A DNA stretch of 64,000 nucleotides from Falsiroseomonas ponticola (GTDB lineage Bacteria; Pseudomonadota; Alphaproteobacteria; Acetobacterales; Acetobacteraceae): positions 62,001-126,000 of the forward strand of contig NZ_JAERQN010000006.1 in the NCBI RefSeq assembly GCF_016805305.1, read 5' to 3'. The position numbers were made by a program, and so were the translations under genes. The notes beneath the pieces were generated by a model. That model was not told where the DNA came from and did no database searches. It was given only the letters and a program-made list of their open reading frames with translations. This document shows, piece by piece, positions 62,957-64,000 of this stretch; the stretch's first letter is position 1; the number at the start of each line of letters is the position of its first letter.

Positions 62957-63093
62957 GCCCCACCTGACCATGCCGCGCGCAGCCTGGGCAAGAAGGTGGC
63001 AGGGCCGGGGCCCGCCGGGCGCCGCCATCCGGAAAACGCCTCTGGCAGGGGCGGGGCGGCTTCTGGCAGTTTCGCGCCCATGAGGATCATCGA

Positions 63094-63963
63094 TTGAAGC
63101 CGGCGCCCTTCGAGTGGCTGGCGCCGGAGAGCCTGGACGCCGCCCTGGCCCTGAAGGCCACCCATGGCGACGGCGCGCGGTTCATCGCGGGGGGGCAATC
63201 CCTGGTACCCGCCATGAATTTCCGGGTCGCCCAGCCGGCCGTGCTGATCGACCTCGGCCGGGTCGGCGGGCTCGATTCGCTGGAGTGGCAGGCGGATGGG
63301 TCGCTGCGGATCGGGGCGACCACCCGCTACCGGACCATCGAGCGTGATGCGGCGGTGGCGCAGCGCCTGCCCCTGCTGGTGGAGGCGCTGGCCGAGGTGG
63401 CGCATCCGCAGATCCGCACCCGCGGGACGCTCGGCGGCAATCTCTGCCACGCCGATCCGGCCAGCGAGATGCCGGCCGTGATGCTGGCGCTGGGGGGGCG
63501 GATGGAGGTGCGGGGCCCGCGCGGCACGCGGATGGTACCGGCCGCCGAATTCTTCGTGGCCCCGCTGACCACGGCGCTGGCGGAGGATGAGATGCTGGCC
63601 GCGATTGTGGTGCCCCCCCTGCCCGAGGGTGCCGGCACCGCCTTCCTGGAGGTGGCGCGCCGGCGGGGCGACTACGCGATGATGGGGGTCGCGGCGGTGC
63701 TGCGCCGGGACGGCGCCGGGCGCTGCGCCGAAGCGCGGCTCGCCTTCTGCAGCGCGGGGCCGACGCCCATGGCGGCGCCGGGCGCGGCGGCGATGCTGGT
63801 CGGCACCGCGCTGACAGTCGGCGAAATCGCGGCGGCGGCGGAAGCGGCGAAGGCGGAGATCGAGCCCATGGGCAGCGTGCAGGCCTCCCCGGCCTATCAG
63901 CGCCACCTGGCCGGCGTGCTGGCCGCCCGCGCGCTGACCCTGGCGGCGGAGCGCGCGGCATGA
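63094..63963 (+). CDS. FAD-binding medium subunit of a molybdenum hydroxylase (CoxM/CutM type)
   Basis: A 289-residue subunit of the xanthine dehydrogenase/CO dehydrogenase family. The FAD-site motifs are AGGQSLVPAMNFRVAQPAVLIDL (about 32-54) and TLGGNLCHADPASEMPAVMLAL (about 111-132). It takes electrons from the [2Fe-2S] subunit encoded next. The start is TTG 63094, with AGGA 8 bases upstream and the family beginning MKPAPFEW. Its stop overlaps the next start (ATGA). The molybdopterin subunit should lie beyond the right edge. Confidence 0.93.
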   Translation: MKPAPFEWLAPESLDAALALKATHGDGARFIAGGQSLVPAMNFRVAQPAVLIDLGRVGGLDSLEWQADGSLRIGATTRYRTIERDAAVAQRLPLLVEALAEVAHPQIRTRGTLGGNLCHADPASEMPAVMLALGGRMEVRGPRGTRMVPAAEFFVAPLTTALAEDEMLAAIVVPPLPEGAGTAFLEVARRRGDYAMMGVAAVLRRDGAGRCAEARLAFCSAGPTPMAAPGAAAMLVGTALTVGEIAAAAEAAKAEIEPMGSVQASPAYQRHLAGVLAARALTLAAERAA

Positions 63964-64000
63964 AGGTGCGCGTGACGGTGAATGGCGTGGCCCATGAGCG
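63960..64000 (+). CDS. [2Fe-2S] small subunit of the molybdenum hydroxylase (partial, right edge)
   Basis: Only the first 13 codons are present (MKVRVTVNGVAHE). That beginning, a beta strand with VNG, is the usual N-terminus of CoxS/CutS-type iron-sulfur subunits, and the ATGA overlap with the medium subunit is the standard gene order. The cysteine motifs lie outside the window. Confidence 0.8.
   Translation, partial: MKVRVTVNGVAHE

Overview
The window is a GC-rich, gene-dense bacterial chromosome segment with no rRNA, tRNA, insertion sequence or CRISPR array that I can see. Very high GC, twin-arginine and Sec substrate-binding proteins in large numbers, three orphan Bug/TctC-type binding proteins, a urtABCDE set beside a ureDABCEFGJ urease operon, and many ATGA/GTGA/TGATG start-stop overlaps suggest an alphaproteobacterium, most likely Acetobacteraceae (Roseomonas-like). 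That taxonomic call is an inference from gene content.

Layout. (1) 1-6684: an amino-acid ABC transporter (ATPase at the left edge; permeases and binding protein at 4358-6684) surrounds four translationally coupled catabolic genes on the other strand. These encode a [2Fe-2S] protein, an FAD/BFD-type oxidoreductase, a DAO-type dehydrogenase and a DapA-family enzyme, and they resemble the D-hydroxyproline dehydrogenase and deaminase genes of hydroxyproline catabolism. (2) 6769-15136: an MFS exporter and a VOC protein, then a TetR-regulated RND efflux operon with a matching operator in front of the regulator and in front of the pump genes, then a flavoprotein and a TVP38-type membrane protein. 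(3) 15133-23331: a minus-strand operon for a ureide or cyclic amide. It encodes a cyanuric acid amidohydrolase/barbiturase-family enzyme, allophanate hydrolase split into two proteins, a NitT/TauT-type ABC importer, a PuuE-like deacetylase and a hydantoin-racemase-like protein, preceded by a GntR regulator gene and three repeated operator-like words. (4) 23373-34057: an orphan amino-acid binding protein, a DUF4189-like secreted protein, glutathione-dependent formaldehyde dehydrogenase, two FAD oxidoreductases, a luciferase-like monooxygenase, a Bug protein, a ThDP enzyme and a VOC protein. (5) 34054-45382: the urease operon (minus) and the urea ABC transporter urtABCDE (plus), divergent from a 304-base region with a good sigma-54 promoter. 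(6) 45379-53635: binding proteins, a complete TRAP transporter, a flavin monooxygenase-like protein and a MmgE/PrpD protein. (7) 53758-64000: a coupled run of two M20 hydrolases, a Bug protein, an unusual M28-family protein and an SDR, then an SLC13 transporter, a MarR regulator, a nucleoside deoxyribosyltransferase-like protein and the start of a xanthine-dehydrogenase/CO-dehydrogenase-type operon.

Taken together, the window looks specialised for scavenging small nitrogen compounds: amino or imino acids, ring ureides and urea. Allophanate hydrolysis releases ammonia and CO2; if the ring-opening enzyme is a barbiturase, the pathway would instead yield urea for the nearby urease.

The best candidate for something undescribed is region 3: a ring-opening amidohydrolase, a split allophanate hydrolase, a one-cysteine racemase homologue and a PuuE-like enzyme with their own importer and regulator. 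The second is the M20-Bug-M28-SDR-M20 cluster in region 7.
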